Positions 46,231 to 55,105 of a stretch of DNA of 64,000 nt are shown here, in pieces. The notes below the pieces were generated by a model. That model searched no databases and had not been told where the DNA came from. It saw only the letters and a list, made by a program, of their open reading frames with translations. Position numbers and translations under genes: made by a program. Origin of the DNA: Chitinophaga barathri (GTDB taxonomy: Bacteria > Bacteroidota > Bacteroidia > Chitinophagales > Chitinophagaceae); NCBI RefSeq assembly GCF_003807585.1, contig NZ_RMBX01000006.1, positions 124,001 to 188,000 on the forward strand, written 5' to 3'. The number at the start of each line of letters is the position of its first letter. Within the stretch, counting starts at the first letter, position 1.

Positions 46231-46920
46231 TTACCCCGCCTGCTCCTGCGCCTTTTTATACTTTTCAATAAAATCTGTCACTTCTATTGCGTCTTCCAGC
46301 CTGAACGCCCCGATACGGGTACGGCAAAGGCTGCTCAGGTGCCCGCCGCATCCTACTGCGGCGCCAAAATCATGCGCCAATGAACGGATATAGGTGCCGG
46401 TGCTGCATTGCACCCTGAAATGGACTACGGGCAATTCCACGGCGGTGATCTCAAAAGCATAGATAACGATGGAACGCAGCTCCACCTTTACCTCCACGCC
46501 CTGGCGGGCCAGGTGGTAAATAGGTTTGCCGTTTTGTTTGATCGCGGAATGGATGGGAGGCAGCTGCTGAAGCGGACCGGTGAACTGGTCCGCAATGGCC
46601 TGGAGCGCTTCTTTATCCAGTGGGGGCACAGGTTTATGGTCCTGCGGCTCCGATTCAAGATCGTAGGTGGGCGTAACGGCGCCGAGGGTGAAGGTGCCGG
46701 TGTATTCTTTTTCCTGCGCCTGGTATTCATTGATCTTTTTGGTCATTTTACCGGTGCAGCAAATGAGAAGGCCGGTGGCCAGCGGGTCTAAAGTACCGGC
46801 ATGGCCTATTTTGGCTTTGGTGGTATTGCGGATCTTGCGTACAACGTCGAAGGAGGTCCATGTCAACGGTTTGTTGATCAACAGCACGGCGCCTTCCTGG
46901 AAATTCTGTGTTTCGGGCAT
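46231..46920 (-). CDS. truB: tRNA pseudouridine(55) synthase
   Basis: The 229-residue enzyme makes pseudouridine 55 in the T loop of nearly all tRNAs. The catalytic Asp45 is in GHAGTLDPLATGLL, the N-terminal INKPLTWTSFDVV (about 15-27) is the usual start, and YxxxxxLG-type substrate contacts are in EYTGTFTLGAVTPTYDLESE (about 67-86). SGTYIRSLAHDFG-like sequence (CSTGTYIRSLAHDFGAAVG, about 182-200) is present. It lacks the C-terminal PUA domain of the E. coli enzyme and so is about 80 residues shorter, as usual in this phylum. Elsewhere truB often follows uppP; here it stands alone. Confidence 0.93.
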   Translation of the reverse strand: MPETQNFQEGAVLLINKPLTWTSFDVVRKIRNTTKAKIGHAGTLDPLATGLLICCTGKMTKKINEYQAQEKEYTGTFTLGAVTPTYDLESEPQDHKPVPPLDKEALQAIADQFTGPLQQLPPIHSAIKQNGKPIYHLARQGVEVKVELRSIVIYAFEITAVELPVVHFRVQCSTGTYIRSLAHDFGAAVGCGGHLSSLCRTRIGAFRLEDAIEVTDFIEKYKKAQEQAG

Positions 46921-47109
46921 ATTGCAAAGATAATGTGTATTTATACGGAAGCGAAAATTAGGGTTTTCTTTCAGGTTGTCTTACAGCCAAAACCGCCACA
47001 GGTCGCATAGAGAGCGATGATGTGATAGTATTTTGCCTTTTGCCTGGAAGTAACGGCGCAATTACTGGGAATGACTTGTAACATAGTATGGTGGCTATAG
47101 GATAGATAC

Positions 47110-47164
47110 AGGCAGGGCGGAGTTGAGGTGGAGATGAGGCGGACTTGATCTGGAGATAATTTGG
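47110..47164. repeat. Five tandem 11-bp repeats
   Basis: AGGCAGGGCGG, AGTTGAGGTGG, AGATGAGGCGG, ACTTGATCTGG, AGATAATTTGG: five 11-mers in a row that all begin with A and end with GG. They lie in the 314-base gap between truB and the MFS gene. A GTGCCTG/CAGGCAC hairpin at 47180-47202 is the only other structure I see there. Confidence 0.65.
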
Positions 47165-47234
47165 GTAATATGCTATCAGGTGCCTGCCGTCCGACCAGGC
47201 ACGGTTTGATGGAGAGTGGCTTTGGGACTGCTTT

Positions 47235-48371
47235 TCAGGCTTTTTTTCTGGCGGCGAGGATGGAGATCATTAATCCCATCAGGGCAATACCTGCAAACGA
47301 AGCTCTGAGCCCCGCGGCCTGCGCAATGAACCCGATAATGGGAGGCCCCGCCAGGAACCCCAGGAAACCCACAGTGGAAACAGCGGCCAGCGCCATACTC
47401 TGGGACATCGTGGTGCTTCGTCCCGCCTCGCTGTACACCAGCGGGATCACGGTGGATACCCCCAGTCCCACAAGAAAAAAGCCGATGGCGGCGGGAATGG
47501 GTTGGGGAAGCAGTACCGCCAGCAGAAGCCCAGCGGCGGTGAGCAGCCCGCTGCCGCGAAGCATGCCGGTAATACCATAACGACGTGTAAGCCAGTCGCC
47601 GTTGAGCCTGCCGAAAGTGGTAGCCAGGGTGAACGCGGTGAACCCCATGGTCACCTGCCCCGGGGCTGCATGAACGGCTTTTACGAAATAAACCCCGCTC
47701 CAGTCGTACATCGTGCCTTCGCAGATCATGCAGCAGAAAGCAATAATGCCAAGGCCGATGAGGGTTTTGTCCGGCTTTACAAAGATTGGCGGCCGCGAAG
47801 TATCCAGCTGCGCAGGCTCCGGCAGTGCATAGCGGTAAGCAAAGGCAGTGATCACCAGCGCTATGGCGGAAATAAAAAAGAAGTGCATGGAAGGAGGCAC
47901 AAAAAGATTCACCATCAACGTACCAATACCTGCGCCTGTAAGCCCTGCAAGGCTCCAGACGGCATGGAAGGAGGACATGATAGTTTGCCCGTACAGCGCT
48001 TCCACGGACACGGCCTGCGTGTTTATAGAGATATTACCCAGGTTCCCGATAAAACCGAATACAAACAAAATGGCCCCGAGAATGAATGGGTTGCCCGCCA
48101 GGCCTATCAGGGAAAGGAAAGCTGCGTACAGCAGCGCAGCTGCCAGCATCACCGGCCTGCTGCCCGTGCGGGACACGAGCCAGCCCGCGAACGGCAGCGA
48201 TAGCAAGGCCCCGATGGGGATACACAGCAGCAAAGCGCTGAGCCCGGCTTCACTGAGCCCGTGCCGCTCCTGGATGGCGGGAATACGCGATCCCCAGCTG
48301 GAGAAACACAAGCCGTTCAGGAAAAAAAATGCGCTTACGGCCAGCCGGGCGTGCCATTTGTTGATAATCAT
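47235..48371 (-). CDS. MFS transporter (YbjJ-like)
   Basis: The 378-residue membrane protein has 12 hydrophobic segments. The start SAFFFLNGLCFSSWGSRIPAIQERHGLSEAGLSALLLCIPIGALLSLPFAGWL is typical of the YbjJ-like branch of the MFS, and the loop 2-3 motif is weak (SRTGSRPVM). These proteins have been linked to drug or metabolite efflux without a firm substrate. It starts one base after the stop of the nitronate monooxygenase gene and is the last of a three-gene minus-strand unit with ribE. Confidence 0.85.
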   Translation of the reverse strand: MIINKWHARLAVSAFFFLNGLCFSSWGSRIPAIQERHGLSEAGLSALLLCIPIGALLSLPFAGWLVSRTGSRPVMLAAALLYAAFLSLIGLAGNPFILGAILFVFGFIGNLGNISINTQAVSVEALYGQTIMSSFHAVWSLAGLTGAGIGTLMVNLFVPPSMHFFFISAIALVITAFAYRYALPEPAQLDTSRPPIFVKPDKTLIGLGIIAFCCMICEGTMYDWSGVYFVKAVHAAPGQVTMGFTAFTLATTFGRLNGDWLTRRYGITGMLRGSGLLTAAGLLLAVLLPQPIPAAIGFFLVGLGVSTVIPLVYSEAGRSTTMSQSMALAAVSTVGFLGFLAGPPIIGFIAQAAGLRASFAGIALMGLMISILAARKKA

Positions 48372-48372
48372 A

Positions 48373-49359
48373 TTATCTGAAAGCCTGTATTGTTTCGTTG
48401 TATTCTTCCATCAGGCGTTCTACGATCTCTTCCACGGACGAAATGTCGTTCACCATTTCCACGCTCTGGCCCGCGCTCCACAGCTGGTGATAATTGTTTG
48501 GCTTCACGGCTTTTTCCAGCAGCTTCATGCCTTTCAGCTGCACCATCATCTTGAAATACTTGCGGGTGCGCGGGTTGCGGCCCAGCCATTTTTCCCAGCC
48601 GGTTTGTTTGTAGCCCATTTTCTGCGCGGCGGGGGTGTTGATGATGTTGCAGGGTGTGCCGGAGAGGCGTTCGGTGAGTACGATATCTTCCATCCCGTGC
48701 TCAAGGATGGCCTGTTTGTATTCTTCGCTCACGGTAGCTTCCGCGCTGGCGATAAAGCGGGTGCCGATGCTCACTGCGTCCGATCCCAGTACCATGGCGC
48801 TGGCCATTTGCCGGCCGGTGGCGATGCCGCCCGCGGCGATCACCGGGATTTCAGGGAAAGCGTTCCTCAGAGCCGGTACGAGTATATGCATGGGGTAGGG
48901 GCCGGCATGGCCGCCCGCTCCCGCGCACACGGCGATAAAGCCGTCTGCCCCGTTCTGGGCCGCTTTTTCGGCATGTGCCAGGTTGGTGATGTCGCAGATC
49001 ACTTTGGCGCCGTAGCTGTGTGCCGCGTCTATCACATCGCGCGGGTTGCCGAGGGACGTGATATAAAAGGGGACTTTGGCGGCTACACAGGCGTCCAGGT
49101 GTTTTTTATAGAGCGGGTTTGTTTTCTGTACGATCAGGTTCACCCCATAAGTACCATGCGGGTGCTGTGCTTTTGTTTCATTGAGCCTTTCCAGCAGGGC
49201 GGGCAGCTCGCCTTCCTTCCGGTAGTTCAGCGAAGGGAAAGTGCCTGCGATCCCGCTGCGGATGGCCGCTTTCATCATGGGCTCGTTGCTCACGAGGAAC
49301 ATAGGGGCCATAATGACCGGGTACCTGATGCCCAGGCTCTGCGTGATAGATGGATTCAT
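48373..49359 (-). CDS. Nitronate monooxygenase / 2-nitropropane dioxygenase family protein
   Basis: The 328-residue FMN enzyme has the TIM barrel of the NMO family. The N-terminal YPVIMAPMFLVSNEPMM binds FMN, a CAGAGGHAGPYP loop (about 151-162) contains the conserved histidine of the family, and the phosphate is bound by PVIAAGGIATGRQMASAMVLGSDAVSIGTRFI (about 174-205). It may detoxify nitronates or act as an enoyl reductase-like protein; the sequence does not tell. It is between ribE (8 bases) and the MFS gene (1 base), so the flavin enzyme is cotranscribed with a riboflavin synthesis gene. Confidence 0.88.
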   Translation of the reverse strand: MNPSITQSLGIRYPVIMAPMFLVSNEPMMKAAIRSGIAGTFPSLNYRKEGELPALLERLNETKAQHPHGTYGVNLIVQKTNPLYKKHLDACVAAKVPFYITSLGNPRDVIDAAHSYGAKVICDITNLAHAEKAAQNGADGFIAVCAGAGGHAGPYPMHILVPALRNAFPEIPVIAAGGIATGRQMASAMVLGSDAVSIGTRFIASAEATVSEEYKQAILEHGMEDIVLTERLSGTPCNIINTPAAQKMGYKQTGWEKWLGRNPRTRKYFKMMVQLKGMKLLEKAVKPNNYHQLWSAGQSVEMVNDISSVEEIVERLMEEYNETIQAFR

Positions 49360-49367
49360 GCTGTTAT

Positions 49368-49964
49368 TTAATGGCTTGCGCGCGTTATTAACTGCCGGGC
49401 AACATATTTGCCCAGGATGTCAAACTCAAGGTTCACGGTATCGCCGGGTTTCAGGTATTGGATATTGGTGTGCTGGAAAGTGTAAGGTATGATAGCCACG
49501 GTAAAAGCATCGTTGCTGATATCAAACACGGTCAGGCTGATGCCGTTCAGGCAGATGGAGCCTTTTTCCACGATCAGCGGTGCAAACTCAGGCTGGAAAC
49601 CGATGCGGTACAGCCAGGAGCCGTCCTGCTCCGTTACGGACTGGCAGGTGCCGGTGCCGTCCACATGCCCCTGGACGATGTGCCCGTCTATTCGGCTATT
49701 GAACACCATGGCCCTTTCAAGGTTCACGGAGTGGCCGGGCTGAAGGCCGCCCAGGTTGGTTTTCTGGAGGGTTTCGGTTACCGCCACGGTTTTATATTGC
49801 TGGTCCTCCACCGCGGTGACGGTGAGGCAAACGCCGTTGTGAGACACGCTCTGATCTATCTTTAATTCCTGTGCCAGGGGGGAGTGAATGGTCAGCTCCA
49901 GGTTGCCGCCCTGCGGAACAGCCGCGGCAATGGTCCCCATTGTTTCGATGATTCCTGTAAACAT
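49368..49964 (-). CDS. ribE: Riboflavin synthase alpha chain
   Basis: The 198-residue enzyme dismutates two 6,7-dimethyl-8-ribityllumazines to riboflavin. MFTGIIE is the invariant N-terminus, so I use the ATG at 49964 and not the in-frame ATG at 50078. The two duplicated barrels are seen from the repeated motifs: SVSHNGVCLTVTAV (about 40-53) with the active-site His, and GSICLNGISLTVFDI (about 132-146). DGHIVQGHVDGTGTC (about 91-105) links them. CAAAGTTA at 49971-49978 is a -7 element on this strand right before the ATG, so the mRNA may have almost no leader. There is no sign of an FMN riboswitch. Confidence 0.93.
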   Translation of the reverse strand: MFTGIIETMGTIAAAVPQGGNLELTIHSPLAQELKIDQSVSHNGVCLTVTAVEDQQYKTVAVTETLQKTNLGGLQPGHSVNLERAMVFNSRIDGHIVQGHVDGTGTCQSVTEQDGSWLYRIGFQPEFAPLIVEKGSICLNGISLTVFDISNDAFTVAIIPYTFQHTNIQYLKPGDTVNLEFDILGKYVARQLITRASH

Positions 49965-50070
49965 AATCATCAAAGTTACTGACGAATTGGGTAATTTTGC
50001 AGTCCTGGTAAAGGCAGGGTGTGTAGATAAAGGAGAGGAGAAGAAAATTTGTTGAATAGGAGATTGGAAA

Positions 50071-50102
50071 TTTGGCAAATAAAAGAGGAATACATATCTT
50101 TG
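50071..50102 (+). promoter_or_regulatory. rpsU promoter
   Basis: TTTG (50071-50074), 20 bases, TATCTTTG (50095-50102), a full consensus promoter. Transcript start expected near 50109, about 22 bases before the gene. Confidence 0.8.
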
Positions 50103-50130
50103 CCGTCCGTAAAAAACTTAAAGGAGATTT

Positions 50131-50328
50131 ATGTTAATTATCGATTCCAAAGATTGCGAAAACATTGACAAAGCGCTCAAAAAGTACAAGAAGAAATTTG
50201 AGAAAGCGAAAATTTTGCTGCAACTGAGAGAGCGTCAGTCATTTACGAAGCCGTCTATCCGTCGCCGCACCCAGGTGCTGAAAGCTGTTTACAAGCAGCA
50301 GGTGGCTACCGGCAAGTATGACGTATAG
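50131..50328 (+). CDS. rpsU: 30S ribosomal protein S21
   Basis: The 65-residue basic protein contains the S21 pattern: an N-terminal acidic strand (MLIIDSKDCENIDKALKKYKKK), then two basic helices with RERQSFTKPSIRRRTQVLKAV. S21 sits near the anti-Shine-Dalgarno end of 16S rRNA and in Bacteroidota is part of the arrangement that hides that sequence, which agrees with the weak Shine-Dalgarno sites seen here. It has its own promoter and a long terminator hairpin. Confidence 0.95.
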   Translation: MLIIDSKDCENIDKALKKYKKKFEKAKILLQLRERQSFTKPSIRRRTQVLKAVYKQQVATGKYDV

Positions 50329-50361
50329 TTAAAACGAGCCAGTATTTAAATTTCAATACAC

Positions 50362-50412
50362 AAAATTGATGATTGTAAGGTTTTCGATAACTTTACAGTC
50401 ATCAATTTTTTT
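50362..50412 (+). terminator. Terminator after rpsU
   Basis: An outer perfect stem AAAATTGATGA / TCATCAATTTT continues inward with TTGTAAGGTT / AACTTTACAG (mismatches), loop TTCGAT, and ends in TTTTTTT. Confidence 0.8.
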
Positions 50413-50421
50413 GTGTTGGGT

Positions 50422-51375
50422 ATGAAAGAAACACTTCCACCGGTTGCACAGGGCTTCCTGGCTTATATAGAGCTGGAGAAGCGGTATTCCAGGCACACCG
50501 TGGAATCCTACGGGCTGGACCTCTTCCAGTTCTTCCATTATCTTTCCGCGCATTATGGGGAGCTTCCGTTAACCAAACTCACCCATTTCCATATACAATC
50601 CTGGCTGGCCCTGGGGCTGGAGCCGAAATATCCTTCCCATTCCAAAAAGAAACAACCTGAGCCGGTAACGCCCGCTACGATCCGGCGGAAGATCTCCACG
50701 CTCAAATCCTTTTTCAAATATGCCGTGCGCAAGGGCGAGCTGGCGCAAAGCCCGATGGCGAAGGTGGTGAGCCCGAAAATGCGGAGCCGCCTGCCGATGT
50801 TTGTAGATGAAAAGGCGATGCAGCAGGTGGAAGAGAACCATGCGGAGGGGGAGCAGCTGTTCGCGGACGACTTTGAAGGGGCTACGCAGCGGCTGATCGT
50901 GGCGCTGCTGTACCAGAGCGGTATGCGCCAGGCGGAGCTGCTGGGGCTTACGCACCGCAGCATGGACCTGAGCAACAGCCAGATGAAAGTGCTGGGAAAA
51001 GGCAATAAGGAGCGCATTATACCCCTCAGCCAGCCCTTGATAGCGATGATCAGGGAGTACGATGAAAGGCGGCGTAAAGAGGCTGGAAATACGGAGTCCG
51101 GACAATTGCTGGTACGGGCGGACGGGAAAGGCATCACCAAGGCTTTTGTGTACCGTACGGTACGGGCTGCGCTGGACAGGGTAACGACGATTTCTAAGCG
51201 GAGCCCGCATATCCTTCGGCATACGTTTGCCACTCACCTGATGAATAACGGGGCGGACATCAATGCGGTAAAGGAATTGCTGGGTCATGCGAGCCTGGCG
51301 AGCACGCAGGTATATACGCACAATACGATCGAGAAGCTCAAAAAAGTGCATCAGCAGGCGCATCCCAAGGCATAG
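50422..51375 (+). CDS. xerC: Tyrosine recombinase XerC/XerD type
   Basis: The 317-residue recombinase has an N-terminal SAM-like core-binding domain (about 1-105) and a catalytic domain with all active-site residues: R169 (GMRQAELL), K193 (GKGNKER), H263 and R266 (HILRHTFATH), H289 (LGHASLASTQ), and the nucleophile Y298 (VYTH). Size and the LGHASLASTQVYTH ending fit the Xer group that resolves chromosome dimers at dif. Position next to rpsU and hpf is typical of the core genome and not of a mobile element. I use ATG 50422 over GTG 50413. Confidence 0.9.
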   Translation: MKETLPPVAQGFLAYIELEKRYSRHTVESYGLDLFQFFHYLSAHYGELPLTKLTHFHIQSWLALGLEPKYPSHSKKKQPEPVTPATIRRKISTLKSFFKYAVRKGELAQSPMAKVVSPKMRSRLPMFVDEKAMQQVEENHAEGEQLFADDFEGATQRLIVALLYQSGMRQAELLGLTHRSMDLSNSQMKVLGKGNKERIIPLSQPLIAMIREYDERRRKEAGNTESGQLLVRADGKGITKAFVYRTVRAALDRVTTISKRSPHILRHTFATHLMNNGADINAVKELLGHASLASTQVYTHNTIEKLKKVHQQAHPKA

Positions 51376-51617
51376 CTGATAAATATCAATAATTTTATTG
51401 ACAAAAGAGATGGCTGCGGCTGACGGGGATCAGTGGCGGAGGGGGAAAGTTGTGTTACCATTGCATTATTCTGATTTTAACAAAATTTTTCGGGGCAAAA
51501 TAGGAAAGGGATGGAAAGTTTGGTAAATTAGTAATCCAGTTCTTTACATAAAAAATACGCCTATGATGGACGACTACATGCTAGAAACTAGATTGTTAAA
51601 TGTTAAATTTTAGTGCT

Positions 51618-51917
51618 ATGAATGTTCAAATTCAAACTGTGCGTTTCGATGCTGACGCCAAACTTATTGATCATGTAAATAAGAGAGTACAGAAGCTTTC
51701 CACCTTTTATGACCGGATCGTCAATGTTGAAGTGTTTTTAAAATTAGATCAGTTAGCCCACCAGGTTAAGGACAAGATTGCAGAAATTAAAGTGCACATT
51801 CCCCGCCACGATTTCTTCGTTAAGCATGAGAGCAAATCCTTCGAAGAGAGCTTTGACCTTGCGTTTGATAGCCTTGTTACCCAGATCAAACGACAGAAGG
51901 AGAAGAATTTACATTAA
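51618..51917 (+). CDS. hpf: Ribosome hibernation promoting factor (short HPF/RaiA)
   Basis: The 99-residue protein is a short HPF/YfiA-like protein that binds the decoding centre of idle ribosomes. The beta-alpha-beta-beta-beta-alpha pattern is visible: MNVQIQTVRFDADAKLIDHVNKRVQKLSTFYDRIVNVEVFLKL, then VKDKIAEIKVHIPRHDFFVKHES and a final amphipathic helix ending in IKRQKEKNLH. It lacks the C-terminal dimerisation domain of long HPF. It follows xerC by about 240 bases. ATG 51618 gives the family's usual start. Confidence 0.92.
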   Translation: MNVQIQTVRFDADAKLIDHVNKRVQKLSTFYDRIVNVEVFLKLDQLAHQVKDKIAEIKVHIPRHDFFVKHESKSFEESFDLAFDSLVTQIKRQKEKNLH

Positions 51918-51931
51918 AATCCTAAAAATAT

Positions 51932-51962
51932 TTTGGAATTAATTTTCTCTTTACTACCTTTG
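51932..51962 (+). promoter_or_regulatory. First promoter of the tRNA-tuf operon
   Basis: TTG (51933-51935, within TTTTG), 19 bases, TACCTTTG (51955-51962), a full consensus promoter. The -7 element lies in the left arm of a 16-bp inverted repeat (51949-51964 with 51986-52001, one mismatch). The transcript would begin near 51969. Confidence 0.75.
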
Positions 51963-52072
51963 CCATCCCGATTCAAAAAGGGATCGGCGAAGGTAGTAAA
52001 GTTCTTTACTGTAGGGCATTTTAGCCAACTTATATCGGGTTTAAGGCTAACATCCTGGGGGTGAAAAAAATA

Positions 52073-52104
52073 TTTGTTTCTTAAAAAGATTCACACTTAT
52101 TTTG
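52073..52104 (+). promoter_or_regulatory. Possible second promoter of the tRNA-tuf operon
   Basis: TTTG (52073-52076), 20 bases, TTATTTTG (52097-52104), one mismatch to TAnnTTTG. A 13-bp near-perfect inverted repeat (AAAAAGATTCACA / TGTGAAACTTTTT, 52084-52136) overlaps it. Confidence 0.45.
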
Positions 52105-52149
52105 CGACTCCTTTTACGAGGATGTGAAACTTTTTCTTGATAGAAAATT

Positions 52150-52223
52150 GCCAGCATAGCTCAGTTGGCCAGAGCTACTGATTTGTAATCAGTGGGTCGG
52201 GGGTTCGAATCCCTCTGCTGGCT
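52150..52223 (+). tRNA. tRNA-Thr (TGT)
   Basis: 74 bases with acceptor GCCAGCA/TGCTGGC, D arm, anticodon loop TTTGTAA (anticodon TGT) and T loop TTCGAAT. CCA is not encoded. First of four tRNAs before tuf. Confidence 0.95.
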
Positions 52224-52270
52224 CGCAAGTGTTTCCGGGGTTAAAACCGGGTGCGAGAATTTTTTAAGTT

Positions 52271-52353
52271 GGGCAGGTTCCAGAGTGGCCAAATGGGGCG
52301 GACTGTAAATCCGCTGTCTTTCGACTTCACAGGTTCGAATCCTGTCCTGCCCA
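52271..52353 (+). tRNA. tRNA-Tyr (GTA)
   Basis: 83 bases, class II with a long variable arm. Acceptor GGGCAGG/CCTGCCC, anticodon loop CTGTAAA (anticodon GTA), T loop TTCGAAT. Confidence 0.95.
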
Positions 52354-52448
52354 CACCAATTATTACTTTCAAGCGAATTACGAAAGATTGGTCAATGGAA
52401 GAGTGAGAGCTCGGAGTTGATGGATGTGCGTAATTCGTATTTGAGTAT

Positions 52449-52521
52449 GCGGGAGTAGCTCAGTTGGTAGAGCGACAGCCTTCCAAGCTGTAGGTCGCGG
52501 GTTCGAACCTCGTCTCCCGCT
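52449..52521 (+). tRNA. tRNA-Gly (TCC)
   Basis: 73 bases, acceptor GCGGGAG/CTCCCGC, anticodon loop CTTCCAA (anticodon TCC), T loop TTCGAAC. Confidence 0.95.
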
Positions 52522-52536
52522 CAGAAAAAAAAACTT

Positions 52537-52608
<72 letters not shown>

Positions 52609-52615
52609 CAAAGAG

Positions 52616-52673
52616 TTTCGGATGCAGGGTAGCCGGATTATCCTTCGGGAGGTCCCGGGGCCGGTGTCCGAAA
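52616..52673 (+). ncRNA. Unassigned 58-nt hairpin between tRNA-Thr and the tRNA-like element
   Basis: The basal stem TTTCGGA / TCCGAAA is perfect. Inside, GCCGG can pair with CCGGT, and the top can form either a UUCG-capped CC-TTCG-GG or the alternative CGGG-AGGT-CCCG, which exclude each other. It would be transcribed with the tRNAs and tuf. No T run follows. No tRNA or Rfam family I recognise fits; a processing signal or a leader switch is possible. Confidence 0.45.
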
Positions 52674-52688
52674 TTTGAAGTTTAACTA

Positions 52689-52761
52689 AGCCGGTAAGCT
52701 CAATGGGTGAGCATCCCGACCGTAATCGGGGAGGAACGGGTTCAATCCCTGTAATTGGCTC
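52689..52761 (+). ncRNA. tRNA-like element in the tuf leader
   Basis: 73 bases keep tRNA features: acceptor AGCCGGT/ATTGGCT (two G-T pairs), D arm GCTC-AATGGGT-GAGC with the GG of the D loop, and T arm with the canonical loop TTCAATC. The anticodon arm is abnormal: CCCGA / TCGGG closes a six-base loop CCGTAA with C where U33 should be, and one extra base (52753) separates T and acceptor stems. So it is either a decayed tRNA or a mimic. It ends 79 bases before tuf. Confidence 0.5.
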
Positions 52762-52840
52762 AAGTTTGTTGTGATTTGCTTTATTTAAAAAATTATATCA
52801 AAAAAGTAAACTTTACAAACCATCTTAAAAAAAACATACA

Positions 52841-54028
<1,188 letters not shown>

Positions 54029-54051
54029 TCAGTAGCAATACTGACACATAA

Positions 54052-54131
54052 AAAAAGTCCGTTAGCAAGTAATAAGTAATCAATAGTAGATTATATTTGC
54101 CAGAGACGAACATTGCGGCTAACGGCTTTTT
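54052..54131 (+). terminator. Terminator after tuf with a long loop
   Basis: AAAAAG(T)CCGTTAGC (54052-54066) pairs with GCTAACGGCTTTTT (54118-54131), one bulged T, around a loop of about 51 bases. The loop contains TATATTTG (54092-54099), a possible -7 for tRNA-Trp and secE-nusG. Confidence 0.5.
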
Positions 54132-54135
54132 AAAT

Positions 54136-54206
54136 ACGGGTATGGTGCAACGGTAGCATACGGGTCTCCAAAACCTTTGATCTGGGTTCGAATCCTAGTA
54201 CCCGTG
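54136..54206 (+). tRNA. tRNA-Trp (CCA)
   Basis: 71 bases, acceptor ACGGGTA/TACCCGT with discriminator G, anticodon loop CTCCAAA (anticodon CCA), T loop TTCGAAT. It lies between tuf and secE, as in many bacteria. Confidence 0.95.
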
Positions 54207-54222
54207 CGGAATAAAAAAAATG

Positions 54223-54288
54223 AATTGCCGGAAAGTTAAATCGCTGGTTTTTTACGGAACACCTGCCATTTTTCTCCACGGCAATTTT
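54223..54288 (+). terminator. Inverted repeat between tRNA-Trp and secE
   Basis: AATTGCCG (54223-54230) and CGGCAATT (54279-54286) followed by TTTA, with a loop of 48 bases. It could reduce readthrough from the tRNA into secE. Confidence 0.4.
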
Positions 54289-54317
54289 TATCGTTCATAT
54301 CAGGATAACTTATTACC

Positions 54318-54512
54318 ATGAACAAAATTTTCAGCTATTTCAGGGAATCATATTACGAACTGGTCCATAAAGTATCCTGGCCAACCTGGCGGGAGCTGCA
54401 ATCCTCTACCATGATCGTTCTGATCGCCACTATCATCATTACCCTGATGGTATGGGGCATGGATAGTGCTTCTCACCTTGTTTTAACGCAATACTATAAA
54501 CTGTTTTCATAA
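54318..54512 (+). CDS. secE: Preprotein translocase subunit SecE
   Basis: The 64-residue single-span protein clamps the two halves of SecY. The amphipathic N-terminal helix with the conserved VHKVSWPTWREL (about 16-27) is followed by one membrane helix (about 31-50). This short form is normal outside E. coli. Its stop overlaps the nusG start by one base. Confidence 0.95.
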   Translation: MNKIFSYFRESYYELVHKVSWPTWRELQSSTMIVLIATIIITLMVWGMDSASHLVLTQYYKLFS

Positions 54513-55087
54513 TGGATGAAGCCCAAATCCCCACTCAGCCTGCTCAGGAAACCAAATGGTACGTGCTGCGCGTGGTGAGTGGCAAAGAGAAGAAAGTAAA
54601 GGAATACCTGGACATCGAAGTTCGCCGCAGTGACTGGGGCAACGTGATCACCCAGATCTTCCTGCCCGTGGAAAAAGTTTACAAAGTGCAGGCCGGTAAA
54701 AAAGTAATGCGCGAAAAGAACTTCTACCCGGGTTATGTGATGATCGAAGCCATTGACGGTAAAATGAATGACGAAGTGATCCAGGCGATCCGCAACGTAT
54801 CCGGCGTGATTCATTTCCTTGGAAAAGAAAAACCCATCGCTCTCCGCAAATCAGAAGTGAACAAAATGCTCGGTAAAGTGGATGAGATCTCCGACCAGGG
54901 CCTCACCATGAGCGAACCGTATATCGTCGGCGAAACCATCAAGATCATCGATGGCCCGTTCAACGACTTCAACGGTGTGATCGAAGAAGTACTGGAAGAC
55001 AAAAAGAAACTGAAAGTAACCGTGAAGATCTTCGGCCGCGCCACACCGGTAGAGCTGAACTTCATGCAGGTAGAAAAGATCAGCTAA
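54512..55087 (+). CDS. nusG: Transcription termination/antitermination factor NusG
   Basis: The 191-residue protein binds RNA polymerase and links it to Rho or to the ribosome. The NGN domain starts at [21 protein letters not shown] (about 11-31) and contains [10 protein letters not shown] (about 71-80); the KOW domain (about 135-191) has [22 protein letters not shown] and ends in [12 protein letters not shown]. Coupled to secE by a one-base overlap. Unlike in most genomes, rplK does not follow directly: a strong terminator and two minus-strand genes intervene. Confidence 0.96.
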   Translation: MDEAQIPTQPAQETKWYVLRVVSGKEKKVKEYLDIEVRRSDWGNVITQIFLPVEKVYKVQAGKKVMREKNFYPGYVMIEAIDGKMNDEVIQAIRNVSGVIHFLGKEKPIALRKSEVNKMLGKVDEISDQGLTMSEPYIVGETIKIIDGPFNDFNGVIEEVLEDKKKLKVTVKIFGRATPVELNFMQVEKIS

Positions 55088-55105
55088 GCTGTTCAAACAT
55101 ATTCA

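Noticed and set aside
47180..47202. GTGCCTG/CAGGCAC hairpin as terminator of the MFS gene
   Set aside because: No T run follows on the minus strand; it may be an unrelated inverted repeat.
50422..51375. xerC as integrase of a mobile element
   Set aside because: No attachment-site repeats, cargo or phage genes are nearby; size and motifs fit the chromosomal Xer recombinase, and the neighbours are core genes.
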